NCBI GenBank assembly: GCA_016199985.1
Contig: JACQFQ010000005.1
Coordinates: 1 to 64,000, forward strand
Direction: 5' to 3'
Length of the DNA stretch: 64,000 nucleotides
Source: Verrucomicrobiota bacterium
Lineage (GTDB): Bacteria > Verrucomicrobiota > Verrucomicrobiia > Limisphaerales > UBA11320
A program made the position numbers and the translations under genes. Each line of letters opens with the position of its first letter. Within the stretch, counting starts at the first letter, position 1. Positions 47,116-57,294 of this stretch are shown here, piece by piece. Under the pieces are notes generated by a model. That model saw only the letters and a list, made by a program, of their open reading frames with translations. It searched no databases and was not told where the DNA came from.

Positions 47116-50100
47116 TCAGTTCTTTGTGACGTCCGGCCGCGCCCGTTGATTCAGGAATTGACTGCTTGTCACGATGCTCTCCACCAAGGCGCTGAATCGG
47201 TTCCCCTCGGCGGCGAGTTTCCGGCGCATGGAGCGAACGGCGGAGTCGTCGGACAGGATCAAGCTTCGGCCCAATCCATACGAAAGCAGCTTGCGACAGA
47301 GGTTCTCAAGAAACTCTTCCTCGCGACGACCGTGAATATACCGACGCAGATCATCCAGCGAAACCCCTTCGCCGCCGCCCGGGAACGTCGCCTTCGTGTC
47401 CACGGGGCGCCCTCCGAGATCGAGAAGGCGACGCTCGCCGGTGGGTCCGTAATCCTCGAAGAGGAGCCCAAAGCAGTCGAATCGCGCGTGACAGCCCGCG
47501 CAGCTCTTGTCGGCGCGATGCCGCGCCAGGGCGTCGCGAAGGGTCAGTTCGCCGAGCTTCGACTCATCGGCCGGCAACTCGGGCACGGTCGGCGGAGGCG
47601 GAGGAATGATTTCGCCCAACAGCCGTCGAACCACCCAGTACCCGCGCTTCACGGGGCTCGTCCGCAATCCTGGGGAATTCTTCGTGAGGAACACCGACAT
47701 CGGGAGCAGCCCGCCGCGGCCGTACTGATGAGCGTTGTCGAGACGGCTCCAGGCCGCGCCGTTCGTGACCGCGATCGGCGCGCCGTAGTGTTTCGCCAAA
47801 ACGGGGTTCACAAAGGTGTAGTCACCGTAAAGGAGGTCCAGGACGGAGCGATCTTCGCGAACAACACTGAGAAAGAATCGAACCGGCTCCTCGAACATCG
47901 CCGCGCGCAGCTCGTTGTCGAAGCTCTTGAAGCGCCCGCGATCGACGCCGTTGTGCTCCTCGAAACCCCGAAAATCGAGCCAGTTCCCGCCGAACTCCAC
48001 CGCCAGAGCTCGCGACCGATCGTCCTGCAACATCCGTCTCGCTTGCGCTACGAGCGTCTTCGGATCGTGAAGATCGCCCTTGGCCGCATGACCCAGCAGC
48101 GCGGCGTCCGGCAGGCTGGACCAAAGGAAAAAACTTAGCCGGCTCGCCAGCTCATAATCTGAGAGCGACCTCGCCCCTGTCTCAACCCCGGCCTTCGCCG
48201 AGCCCATCCCCCACCGTCCGCCGTCCTCAGCGAGCCCCCCTAGGCTCGATCGCAGACCCAGCGTGGGGAAGCAGAAGCGCGGGGACATGAGAACGCTCAC
48301 AACCGTCTCTCGGATCGCCTCCTCATGCGCCAGGCCGTCGGCGCCACGAAGGCCCCTGTAGAAACCGATCAGCTCGTCGGCTTCCGTCCGATCGAGCGGA
48401 CGCCGGTACGCCCGTTCAGCGAAGCGCAGGAGAGATCGCAGATGGCTCGGCTCGGCGGCCAAACGCCCGGATTCCACGCGACGGATCTGGGCGGAAATGT
48501 TCGTGAAGTAGCTTTGGATGGCCTGGAGGGCCGCCTCCGATCCGCCATTCCTGCGCGCCTTCGTCAGGTAGGCTTCGGAGAGCCTCAGGATCTTCCCGGG
48601 CGATGTCGCGTCCTGATCCTCGGAGCGCGCGAAGTCAAACTCCGCGCCGTGCATGAAGCGAGGCGGCTCCGCGCGTTCGAAGAAGATGAAGTCCTTGTAC
48701 TGGCGCGCGGGAGCGGCGGTGATGAAATCGAGCTCCTCCCAAAGACGATCGAGCTCGAGCTGTTGCCCGTGATCGAGAATCAGGTCCCGAAGCGGGGCAT
48801 CGTCGCGATAATAGCCCACCATGAGATGGAACCCGGCGCTCAGCAGCCGTCCCTCGCTCTCCTTGTCTTCCTTCTGGAAGATGAGCCCGCGTTCAGGGAC
48901 GTAGAAGGAGTCCGGAAACACGCGGCAAAAGCGGGACAGCGAGGCGTCGAAGCGAGCTCGCAGCGCGTCCTCCGTCTGGGGCCTCAACGCGAGCTCAAGC
49001 TCGTCGGCCGTCGTGTCATCGCCGGCGCCGGCGACGCCCGGGATCAACAGCGTCCCATCCGAGGGCGGACGCGTGTGATTCAACGCCAGCTCGCGATCTT
49101 TCCAGAGCACGAGAGGCTGCGAGCCCGGCGCGATGCCGGAAGCGCCGAGGTTCGGGACATCCGGGCTCAACCTCTTTCGAATCCGTGAAATGAAACCGCT
49201 CATCCTCTCGCAGTGGGCGCGAACCGAGCTGGGCGATTTGGGTTGTCCCCCGGCGGAGCGATCCGCCGGAAGCTCGCCCGCCGCGCGCACAGACGGCGCG
49301 GCGCTCCACATGCGCCTCAGCGCGGACAAGGGTCCGGGCTCCTCGCGCGAGCCGGTGAGCGCGGACCAGACGGTCGCCAGATACTTCGGGCTGACATGCG
49401 ACTCCGCGGCAATGTCGGACAGCGAAGCGCGAGCCCGCCCGAGCTCGGCGCGGTGATGGAATCGCCACGCCGCCATAAAGTAGTCGGCATAACCGGTCGG
49501 CTGGCGTTGATAGAAATCCACTATGCGTTTCACGCAATACTTGTCGCGGTCCGGATCGGACATCATCGGATGCGGAGCAAAGTCGAAGCCATCGGGCGTC
49601 AGCGTCAGATGGCTGGCCACGCGTCGGGCAGCCTCCAAGTATTTCGTGAGGAGAGCGGGAGACATCGTCAGCGATTCGCCCGAGTTGTCGAAGCCGGCTT
49701 GGTTGGCCGGATCCACAGGAAACTCGCGGGCGGGCCGGATGTCGACTCCGGTAAGATCGCGAATGGAGTAGTCGTATTCGGCGTTGCTCAGCCGACGAGG
49801 GAGAACGGGTCCGGGGTCGCCGGCGGTCCGCTCCGACGCCCGCTTGCGGAAGGCCCGATACCATTCGATCACCCCCCGTCGGAGCTCGGGCGCCGGATGG
49901 CTGTCCGCGTCCTCAGGAGGCATCTCCGCCGCCTTCAGCCTTTCGACGAGGAGATCCCAGCGCTGATAGTCGGCGATCACTGGGTCGACGCCGGTATAGA
50001 CTGAGAGATCGAGGTTGCCCTTGTGCTTCTTCGCATTGTGGCAGTCGGAGCAATAGGCGTTCAGAAACGGACGGACGGCGCGGGCAAACTCTCGATCCAG

Positions 50101-50232
50101 CGCGGTATCGCCGGATGCCCCGGCCGCGAAGGAGGAGGGCGCGCCAGGCAGGAACAGGAACCCGACGAGGAGCGCATGACGCAACGCCGAACGCGCCCCC
50201 AGGCGAGTGGAATGCGGCGTGCAGGTGATCAT
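47116..50232 (-). CDS. Exported cytochrome-like DUF1587/1592/1588/1585 multidomain protein
   Basis: The 1038-aa protein has a signal peptide (ALLVGFLFLPGAPSSFA). A PSCyt-type haem domain follows with CSDCH near residue 60. The domain order then reads DUF1587 (RRLSNAEYDYSIRDLTG, about 147), DUF1595 (AYRRPLDRTEADELIGFYRG, about 620), DUF1592 (LASRLSFFLWSSLPDAALL, about 700), DUF1588 (TSPVKRGYWVVRRLLGE, about 860) with a second haem motif CAGCH near 917, and DUF1585 (KLLSYGLGRSLI, about 980). About residues 250-400 are an insert not typical of the family. It is the first gene of the two-gene cassette and is likely periplasmic. The substrate is unknown. Confidence 0.9.
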   Translation of the reverse strand: MITCTPHSTRLGARSALRHALLVGFLFLPGAPSSFAAGASGDTALDREFARAVRPFLNAYCSDCHNAKKHKGNLDLSVYTGVDPVIADYQRWDLLVERLKAAEMPPEDADSHPAPELRRGVIEWYRAFRKRASERTAGDPGPVLPRRLSNAEYDYSIRDLTGVDIRPAREFPVDPANQAGFDNSGESLTMSPALLTKYLEAARRVASHLTLTPDGFDFAPHPMMSDPDRDKYCVKRIVDFYQRQPTGYADYFMAAWRFHHRAELGRARASLSDIAAESHVSPKYLATVWSALTGSREEPGPLSALRRMWSAAPSVRAAGELPADRSAGGQPKSPSSVRAHCERMSGFISRIRKRLSPDVPNLGASGIAPGSQPLVLWKDRELALNHTRPPSDGTLLIPGVAGAGDDTTADELELALRPQTEDALRARFDASLSRFCRVFPDSFYVPERGLIFQKEDKESEGRLLSAGFHLMVGYYRDDAPLRDLILDHGQQLELDRLWEELDFITAAPARQYKDFIFFERAEPPRFMHGAEFDFARSEDQDATSPGKILRLSEAYLTKARRNGGSEAALQAIQSYFTNISAQIRRVESGRLAAEPSHLRSLLRFAERAYRRPLDRTEADELIGFYRGLRGADGLAHEEAIRETVVSVLMSPRFCFPTLGLRSSLGGLAEDGGRWGMGSAKAGVETGARSLSDYELASRLSFFLWSSLPDAALLGHAAKGDLHDPKTLVAQARRMLQDDRSRALAVEFGGNWLDFRGFEEHNGVDRGRFKSFDNELRAAMFEEPVRFFLSVVREDRSVLDLLYGDYTFVNPVLAKHYGAPIAVTNGAAWSRLDNAHQYGRGGLLPMSVFLTKNSPGLRTSPVKRGYWVVRRLLGEIIPPPPPTVPELPADESKLGELTLRDALARHRADKSCAGCHARFDCFGLLFEDYGPTGERRLLDLGGRPVDTKATFPGGGEGVSLDDLRRYIHGRREEEFLENLCRKLLSYGLGRSLILSDDSAVRSMRRKLAAEGNRFSALVESIVTSSQFLNQRARPDVTKN

Positions 50233-50392
50233 CGTCGTGGACTATCGCAGGCGTTTGAGGAGTGACAACAAGTTTGCGCGCCCGACAACGCCCGCCCCAC
50301 ACCGGACGGATCCGCGAAACGCATCCGCTGAGCTCAATCGAGCCGCCCTCCGCGCCCCGCGCGGCCCAAGGTTCGACGCGCGGCGTCGAACC

Positions 50393-51712
50393 TCAGCGGT
50401 GACGAACGCGATCCAGGAGGACGGCGGCGAGAATCACCACGCCCAGCACGACCTTTTGAGTATAGCTTTCCACGTTGGTGAGGTTCATTCCGTTTTGGAT
50501 GACCGCGATCGTGAACGCGCCGATGAGCGTGCCGAGAATCTTGCCTTCGCCGCCGCTCAGGCTTGCTCCGCCGACGACCACGGCCGCGATGACATAAAGC
50601 TCGTACATATTGCCGTAGGTGGCCGACCCGCTCTTGAGCTGCGACGCCATGATCACTCCGCCCAACCCAGCCAGCGCCGCGCTCACCACATAGGCGAACA
50701 GCAGCACACGCTCCACCGGAACGCCCGAGAGGCGGGCGGCCTCGCGGTTTCCGCCCACCGCATATAGATAGCGGCCGAGCCGGGTGCGCGACATCAGCGT
50801 ATGCGCCGCGGCGTAGAGCAGCAGCATGAGGACCACCGCGTTGGGCAATCCGAACAAATCGGCGCCTCGGCCCAGCCAGACGAAGGAGTCCGGCACCTGA
50901 TAGATCGATTGCCCCTTCGCCAGCAGATACGCCGACCCGCTCCCCACGAGCATCATCGCCAGCGTCACGATGAACGGCGGGATTCCAAAGCGCGTGATCA
51001 TCGTTCCCGAAAAGCCCCCGACGGCGGCGCAGGCGACGATCGCCGCGACGCACGCGCCGATCATTCCGAGGCTTGTCGCCGCGACGCCGCTCGTCGCGTC
51101 GCGAATCACCCAGCACGCGATGACGGCGGACAGCGCGATCAGGCTTCCGACAGACAAGTCGATGCCGCCCGTGATGATCACAAAAGTCATTCCGATGGCC
51201 ACAATCGCGATCACCGCGATCTGGTTGGCGATGTTCAGCAGGTTCTCGGTCTTCAGGAAGATCGGCCATTTGTACCGGCGCGGCGTGACGACGCGCGGGG
51301 AGCCCAAAGCGGGGAAGCTCGAGCCAATGCCTGAGAACACCTGCCAGGATCCGCTAGCCGAGGTGCAGGCGATCACGTCCAACCGCCCCCCCAGCCCCGC
51401 GATCTTCTCCAATGCGGCCCGCGCGTCCTTCGGCTCGCCCTGCACGGAGGCCACGACGACGGCCTTGCCTCCCGAAAGCTCTTTCTCGAGGCGCCGGGCG
51501 AACAGGAGATCCTCGGGCTGATCCCGCGTGACGATCAATACTCTCGGCGACGCCCCCGCCGGTTGGAGAAGCGACGCGGACATCTGCGACGCCGCGGCCT
51601 CGCCGCTCAGGGATTGCTCGGAGTACGTGACCACGCTGAAGAACGAGCACAGCGCGAGCAGCGCCAGGACCATGCCGTAGTCGGAGAGGAAGCGGGACCA
51701 GGTGGATTTCAT
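50393..51712 (-). CDS. Sugar ABC transporter permease (RbsC-like) with inserted extracytoplasmic domain
   Basis: The 439-aa protein is about 120 residues longer than RbsC. A first helix (YGMVLALLALCSFFSVV) is followed by an inserted region of about residues 33-145. That region includes PRVLIVTRDQPEDLLFARRLEKEL and LDVIACTSASG, which look like a Rossmann-type periplasmic-binding-protein fragment. The normal RbsC body then resumes with ENLLNIANQIAVIAIVAIGMTFVIITGGIDLSVGS and further helices. The C-terminal ESYTQKVVLGVVILAAVLLDRVRHR is canonical. It forms the channel for a sugar and pairs with the ATPase 12 bases upstream on the same strand. Confidence 0.9.
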   Translation of the reverse strand: MKSTWSRFLSDYGMVLALLALCSFFSVVTYSEQSLSGEAAASQMSASLLQPAGASPRVLIVTRDQPEDLLFARRLEKELSGGKAVVVASVQGEPKDARAALEKIAGLGGRLDVIACTSASGSWQVFSGIGSSFPALGSPRVVTPRRYKWPIFLKTENLLNIANQIAVIAIVAIGMTFVIITGGIDLSVGSLIALSAVIACWVIRDATSGVAATSLGMIGACVAAIVACAAVGGFSGTMITRFGIPPFIVTLAMMLVGSGSAYLLAKGQSIYQVPDSFVWLGRGADLFGLPNAVVLMLLLYAAAHTLMSRTRLGRYLYAVGGNREAARLSGVPVERVLLFAYVVSAALAGLGGVIMASQLKSGSATYGNMYELYVIAAVVVGGASLSGGEGKILGTLIGAFTIAVIQNGMNLTNVESYTQKVVLGVVILAAVLLDRVRHR

Positions 51713-51724
51713 GTCTTCATGCTC

Positions 51725-53242
<1,518 letters not shown>

Positions 53243-53313
53243 GGGAAAACGTCAGCCCGCGACGGGCGGCAACGCCTGCGCCACGACGAGCCTCAAGATG
53301 CCCGGCGGAGGGC

Positions 53314-54306
53314 TCACTTCAGCTCCGGATCCTTCAGCGCGTCGGCCTTCCGATAGAGCATCGTGGGGATCAGCATCTGAGGCGGCAACGACTCGCCCTT
53401 GGAATGACGAACGATCGCGTCCACGATCTGAACGCCCATCTTGTCGGGGAACTGGATGGGGTCGGCGTAGATCTTTCCATCCTTGATCGCCTGCTTTCCC
53501 TCGGGCTGCCCGTCGAAGCCGACGATCATGACCTGCTGGGTCTTCCCCGCCTTCTCCAACGCCGCGCGCGCGCCCAGCGCCGCCGGATCGTTGATCGCGA
53601 AGATCCCGCGAAGATCCGCGTGGGCCTGCAGCGAATCCTCGGCCGCCTTGTAGCCCATGTCCTTGGCTCCGCCGCTTTCCAACTCCGTCACCATCTCAAT
53701 CTTCGCCTTCGCTGTCGCGTTGTGCGCATCGATCGTCTCGCGAAAGCCCTTTACGCGAAGGAGGCAGGACTCGGCCTGTTTGAAGTGAAGGATGGCCACC
53801 TTGCCCCCGGTTTCGCCCAGGGCCTCGATCATCGCGACCCCGGCTTCCTTCCCGCCGCCGTAGTTGTCGGTCGCGACCTGCGTGGCGATCTTCACTCCAG
53901 GCTCGTTGCAGGGGATGTCCACGGTGAACACAGGAATCCCCGCCGCGTTGGCCTCCTGAATCACGGGGATGATGGCCTTGGAATCGCAGGGACTGAGAAC
54001 GATCGCGCTGACTTTCTTGACGATGAAATCCTTGATCTGGTTGGACTGCTTGGCGACGTCCTTGTCGCCGCTGACGACGATCGCGGAGTAGCCGCGCTTC
54101 TTCCCCTCCGCGGTGATGCTGTCGCCGATGACCTTGAAGAACGGATTGTCGAGGGTCAGCAGCGAGACGCCGATGCTGCCCTGGGCCGAGGCGCCCGCGG
54201 GCCTCGCCGCGCCGGAGTCCTTGCCGGCTTCACCCGAGGGACCGCAGCCGGTCAGGCAGGAGAGAACTGTCGCGGCGGCGAGGGCCGCCAGAAAGGGAAT
54301 CTTCAT
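53314..54306 (-). CDS. Sugar ABC transporter substrate-binding lipoprotein (RbsB-like)
   Basis: From the ATG at 54306 the protein is 330 aa, with signal sequence ALAAATVLSCLTGC giving a lipobox whose Cys would be lipidated. The mature part is a type I periplasmic-binding fold: IGVSLLTLDNPFFKVIGDSITAEGKKRGY, VSAIVLSPCDSKAIIPVIQEANAAGIPVFTVD and MIVGFDGQPEGKQAI. These are typical of ribose/galactofuranose binding proteins. A longer frame to 54399 is possible but would bury the signal peptide. It is second in the uptake operon; the exact sugar cannot be told. Confidence 0.93.
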   Translation of the reverse strand: MKIPFLAALAAATVLSCLTGCGPSGEAGKDSGAARPAGASAQGSIGVSLLTLDNPFFKVIGDSITAEGKKRGYSAIVVSGDKDVAKQSNQIKDFIVKKVSAIVLSPCDSKAIIPVIQEANAAGIPVFTVDIPCNEPGVKIATQVATDNYGGGKEAGVAMIEALGETGGKVAILHFKQAESCLLRVKGFRETIDAHNATAKAKIEMVTELESGGAKDMGYKAAEDSLQAHADLRGIFAINDPAALGARAALEKAGKTQQVMIVGFDGQPEGKQAIKDGKIYADPIQFPDKMGVQIVDAIVRHSKGESLPPQMLIPTMLYRKADALKDPELK

Positions 54307-54370
54307 GGCAGATGAGGGACGAGGAATCATGGATGAGGGGTGAGCGGGGTTGAAGAGCTTCGCTAAAAAA

Positions 54371-55600
54371 TCAAAGGGTTCCTGACTGGATGAATTCATG
54401 CCGGACTGGAGCGCTCACGCGGATGCCCGTGGTGGACACGAACGTGGCGCGGCCGGGAGAGAACTCGATGGTCTGAACACGCTCGAACCCTCGAGGCGTC
54501 TTCACAACGCCCTGGATGTAGTTGACGCGGGTGGGGTGGTCGGACTTGAGCTCCACGGCGGTCGCGAAGCCCTGTCGCGTGAGCGTGTTCTCGCGGATCG
54601 ATGCCGCGAGACCATCGGCAAAGTGGGCGGTGACATCCTCAAGGCCGAGGCAGTTGTTGCGACCCCGCCACGGATGCCCATGCCGGCCGTGATTCTCGAT
54701 CCAAATCACGGTGCTGTTCAACATCGCGGGATCCTTCATCGCGAACCACACATAGCCCGCGTCGGAAAACGTGGCCGCTGTCCAGGCCGGGCCTTGAGTC
54801 GCGTCGCGGGCGACGTTGACGAGCTGGACGAGGTCGGCGAATCCTCGACGGGCCGGAAGGCGCGTGAGATCGGCCTCGGAGGCGCCTTTGGCCATCGCGG
54901 GCACGTGGGCGAGATCCTTCCACTCCGCGCCCGGGAGCAAGGACTGATACTCGGCCTTCTTCGGATCGCTGAACATCCCGGGACAAGTCATCCCCAGTTG
55001 AAAATCGCTGGTCGTGACGCGCACCGAGCCGTCGGCGTCCGGCATGGCCAGGGTGGCGTGATGGCCCAGTGGAACGGGGCCGGCGAATCCTTCGATCGTA
55101 TGCTGCGAATAAACAATGTTTTGTCCGTCCACGATCGAGAGCCGCTTCGTGACATGCCCTTTCCGGATCTTCGTGTCCATGGACAAGGTCAGCGTGGCGA
55201 CATCGCCAGACTTGGCGACCACGGCGCCGCTCCATCTCCCGGTGGCGGTTTCGCCGTGAGCCGGATGCCGTTCGCCTCTGGCTTCCTCGGCGTTCCCGCC
55301 GAAGGGAAGACAGAAGAAATCCCCGCGGAGGGGCACGAGGACTTCAGCCGGCATTGGGGAACGTCGCTCATCCTGCCACGGGCTGATGTGGTAAGGCTGG
55401 ATGGGTTGGTCGGAGTCCTTGAAAAACGTCACCGGCGCCAAATGGCCGCCGAGCTGGGTCACCGCGAGTTCCACCTGCCCGTTGGAGAGGATGTAGCTGG
55501 GCTGCGAATGCACGGTTCTCATCTGCGCGGCCTCCGCGTTGGAGAGGCCCACCGCCGCGCTGAGTGACAGGCCCAGAAGGATCGAGGTTTCAGGCTGCAT
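54371..55600 (-). CDS. Exported galactose-mutarotase-like protein
   Basis: The 409-aa product has a signal peptide (SILLGLSLSAAVGLSNAEAA). The body looks like the mutarotase supersandwich fold: NGQVELAVTQLGGHLAPVTF, PLGHHATLAMP and ENHGRHGHPWRGRNNCLGLEDV, the last resembling the catalytic-region sequence of aldose-1-epimerase/DUF4432 relatives. His and Glu suitable for sugar ring opening are present but not proven. It is the first gene of the sugar uptake operon, 64 bases before the binding-protein gene, so it may process the sugar before uptake. Confidence 0.75.
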   Translation of the reverse strand: MQPETSILLGLSLSAAVGLSNAEAAQMRTVHSQPSYILSNGQVELAVTQLGGHLAPVTFFKDSDQPIQPYHISPWQDERRSPMPAEVLVPLRGDFFCLPFGGNAEEARGERHPAHGETATGRWSGAVVAKSGDVATLTLSMDTKIRKGHVTKRLSIVDGQNIVYSQHTIEGFAGPVPLGHHATLAMPDADGSVRVTTSDFQLGMTCPGMFSDPKKAEYQSLLPGAEWKDLAHVPAMAKGASEADLTRLPARRGFADLVQLVNVARDATQGPAWTAATFSDAGYVWFAMKDPAMLNSTVIWIENHGRHGHPWRGRNNCLGLEDVTAHFADGLAASIRENTLTRQGFATAVELKSDHPTRVNYIQGVVKTPRGFERVQTIEFSPGRATFVSTTGIRVSAPVRHEFIQSGTL

Positions 55601-55717
55601 GCGGCCGAAGCCTAAGCCCGTCGTCCAACCCGGGGCAACTCTTGTCTGGGCGCGGGGTCGCGGAGGCGGAGCCGGTGTGGAAAGGGAGGATCATCATGGG
55701 CCGCTCCTGGCCCAAGC

Positions 55718-56476
55718 TCAGACTTCCATCCAGTCCATGACGATCGAGTAGAAGCCACGGGCCGCCGACCGATCCACATAGAACATCGCTGTTCCTTCCG
55801 GCCCGGACCAGCTGGTTTGGTCCATCGCGCCGTCCGAAGCGGTCGCGAAGGGAACACTGGTCCACGCGTCGGCGAGGTTCGCGCGGAATTGAAGTTCGTA
55901 CACGACGTCCGCCTCGGCCATAAACTCAAGCCTCAACCGATTGGAACCCGCGCTGGTTTGCCGCCGGGGCGTCACGGCGAACGCCACTCCAGGAACCTGG
56001 ACGGTCAATAGATCCTTTCCGTCGTAGTGGCTCGCGTAGGGCTTCAGGTTCTTGCTCGCGGGGCCGCGGATGACGGTCCCATCGATGGCATAAAGCGAAT
56101 GGTGACAGGGGCACTCGAGGCCTTGCGCGAAATCATCATACGTGTCCACCACGCAGCTCTCGTGTCGACACTCGGCGCTCAGAGCGTAAAAGGCGTCGCC
56201 GATTCCGCGAGTGATCAGGAGCGGATACACGGCGCCCTCCGGAAAGTGATCCGGGCCGACAGGGTTCATTCCCAGGCGCAACGAGCCGAACGGATCCTGC
56301 AACGAGGGGAACTCCGAGAGCGAAATCTTGACGGCCCCCGCGTTAGGAATTGCCGCCGCCTCCAGGTCGGCGAGAAAAAAACCGTGACGCATCGCGCCGG
56401 CGACGGGAAACGCGAGCGAGCCGAGCGCGAAGCGCTTCAGAAAACGGCGTCGAGAGGACGGGACGTACGACAGCAT
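55718..56476 (-). CDS. Tat-exported Rieske [2Fe-2S] protein with Verrucomicrobial C-terminal domain
   Basis: The 252-aa protein begins with a twin-arginine signal (SSRRRFLKRFALGSLAF). It carries both Rieske boxes: C103-x-H105-x2-C108 and C122-P-C124-H125. These supply two Cys and two His ligands plus the disulfide pair, as in high-potential bc1-type Rieske proteins. The last 80 residues form the short secreted-protein domain seen on other proteins here (YELQFRANLADAWTSVPF, FYSIVMDWMEV). No cytochrome b or c1 gene is adjacent, so its redox partner may be one of the c-type cytochromes. It starts 40 bases after the GT2 gene stop. Confidence 0.88.
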   Translation of the reverse strand: MLSYVPSSRRRFLKRFALGSLAFPVAGAMRHGFFLADLEAAAIPNAGAVKISLSEFPSLQDPFGSLRLGMNPVGPDHFPEGAVYPLLITRGIGDAFYALSAECRHESCVVDTYDDFAQGLECPCHHSLYAIDGTVIRGPASKNLKPYASHYDGKDLLTVQVPGVAFAVTPRRQTSAGSNRLRLEFMAEADVVYELQFRANLADAWTSVPFATASDGAMDQTSWSGPEGTAMFYVDRSAARGFYSIVMDWMEV

Positions 56477-56516
56477 GCCGCGGTAACCTACATCAGAACA
56501 CGAAAAGTCCAAGTCG

Positions 56517-57290
56517 CTAACCCGCGCCGCGACGAGGGTGGCCGCGATTGAGTTCCCGGAGAAGCTGGTATTTGAGAAACACCTCCCGGGCGCAGTAATT
56601 CGCGATTTGGAGGCCCTGCCTTCCATCCATGAAGCCGCGGCGCAGGATCCAGCCCCGCAGCCACCGGAAAAGCGCGTGGCCGTAGGGCGATAGGGCCGAT
56701 GCGCCTCTGCCGCTCTCGCTTTGGGACTCCGCCCAAAGACGGGCGTATTTCTGGCAGCGAGCCCAGTGATCCGCCGCGTCCCGGAAGGAATAGTGACGCA
56801 GTTCCCCACGAAGCGGCTCGACGGCCCCGTCGCATTCCAGCCGCTCATGAACCTTGCCGCCCTCGAAACGGGCCCGGGACTTGCGGAACAGGCGAACGAG
56901 CCGGTCGGGGTACCAGTCGCCGTGCCGGATCCAGCGCCCTTCATAAAGCACGCATCTTGGCATCGAAAACGCGTCGACCTCGGGCTCCGCCGCCCGATCC
57001 CGCAGCGCGCGAACCTCGCTCCGAAGCTGCGGGGACAGTTCCTCGTCGGCGTCGATGCTGAAGACCCAGTCGTTTCGCGCCCGGGAGAGAACAGCGTTCT
57101 TCTGCCCCACGAATCCCAGCCAATCCTGGCGCTCGAATCGGGCGCCAAACTCCGCCGCGATGTCCGGCGTGCGGTCGACGCTGCCGGAGTCCAGGATCAC
57201 CATCTCGTCGGCAAGCTCGGCGCAGCTTTCCAGGCAGCGCCGGAGGTTGGCCTCCTCGTTCAGCGTGATGAGACAGAAGGAAATCCTCAT
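56517..57290 (-). CDS. Family 2 glycosyltransferase (WaaE/KdtX-like)
   Basis: The 257-aa GT-A enzyme starts MRISFCLITLNEEANLRRCLES at the ATG at 57290. It shows the nucleotide-sugar-binding SIDADEEL motif near residue 83 and VDAFSMPRCVLYEGRWIRHGDWYPDRLVRLFRKS, which is characteristic of WaaE/KdtX-type lipopolysaccharide-core transferases. A longer frame upstream is antisense noise. It begins 4 bases after the GT4 gene ends, so the two are cotranscribed. Confidence 0.88.
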   Translation of the reverse strand: MRISFCLITLNEEANLRRCLESCAELADEMVILDSGSVDRTPDIAAEFGARFERQDWLGFVGQKNAVLSRARNDWVFSIDADEELSPQLRSEVRALRDRAAEPEVDAFSMPRCVLYEGRWIRHGDWYPDRLVRLFRKSRARFEGGKVHERLECDGAVEPLRGELRHYSFRDAADHWARCQKYARLWAESQSESGRGASALSPYGHALFRWLRGWILRRGFMDGRQGLQIANYCAREVFLKYQLLRELNRGHPRRGAG

Positions 57291-57294
57291 CCGC

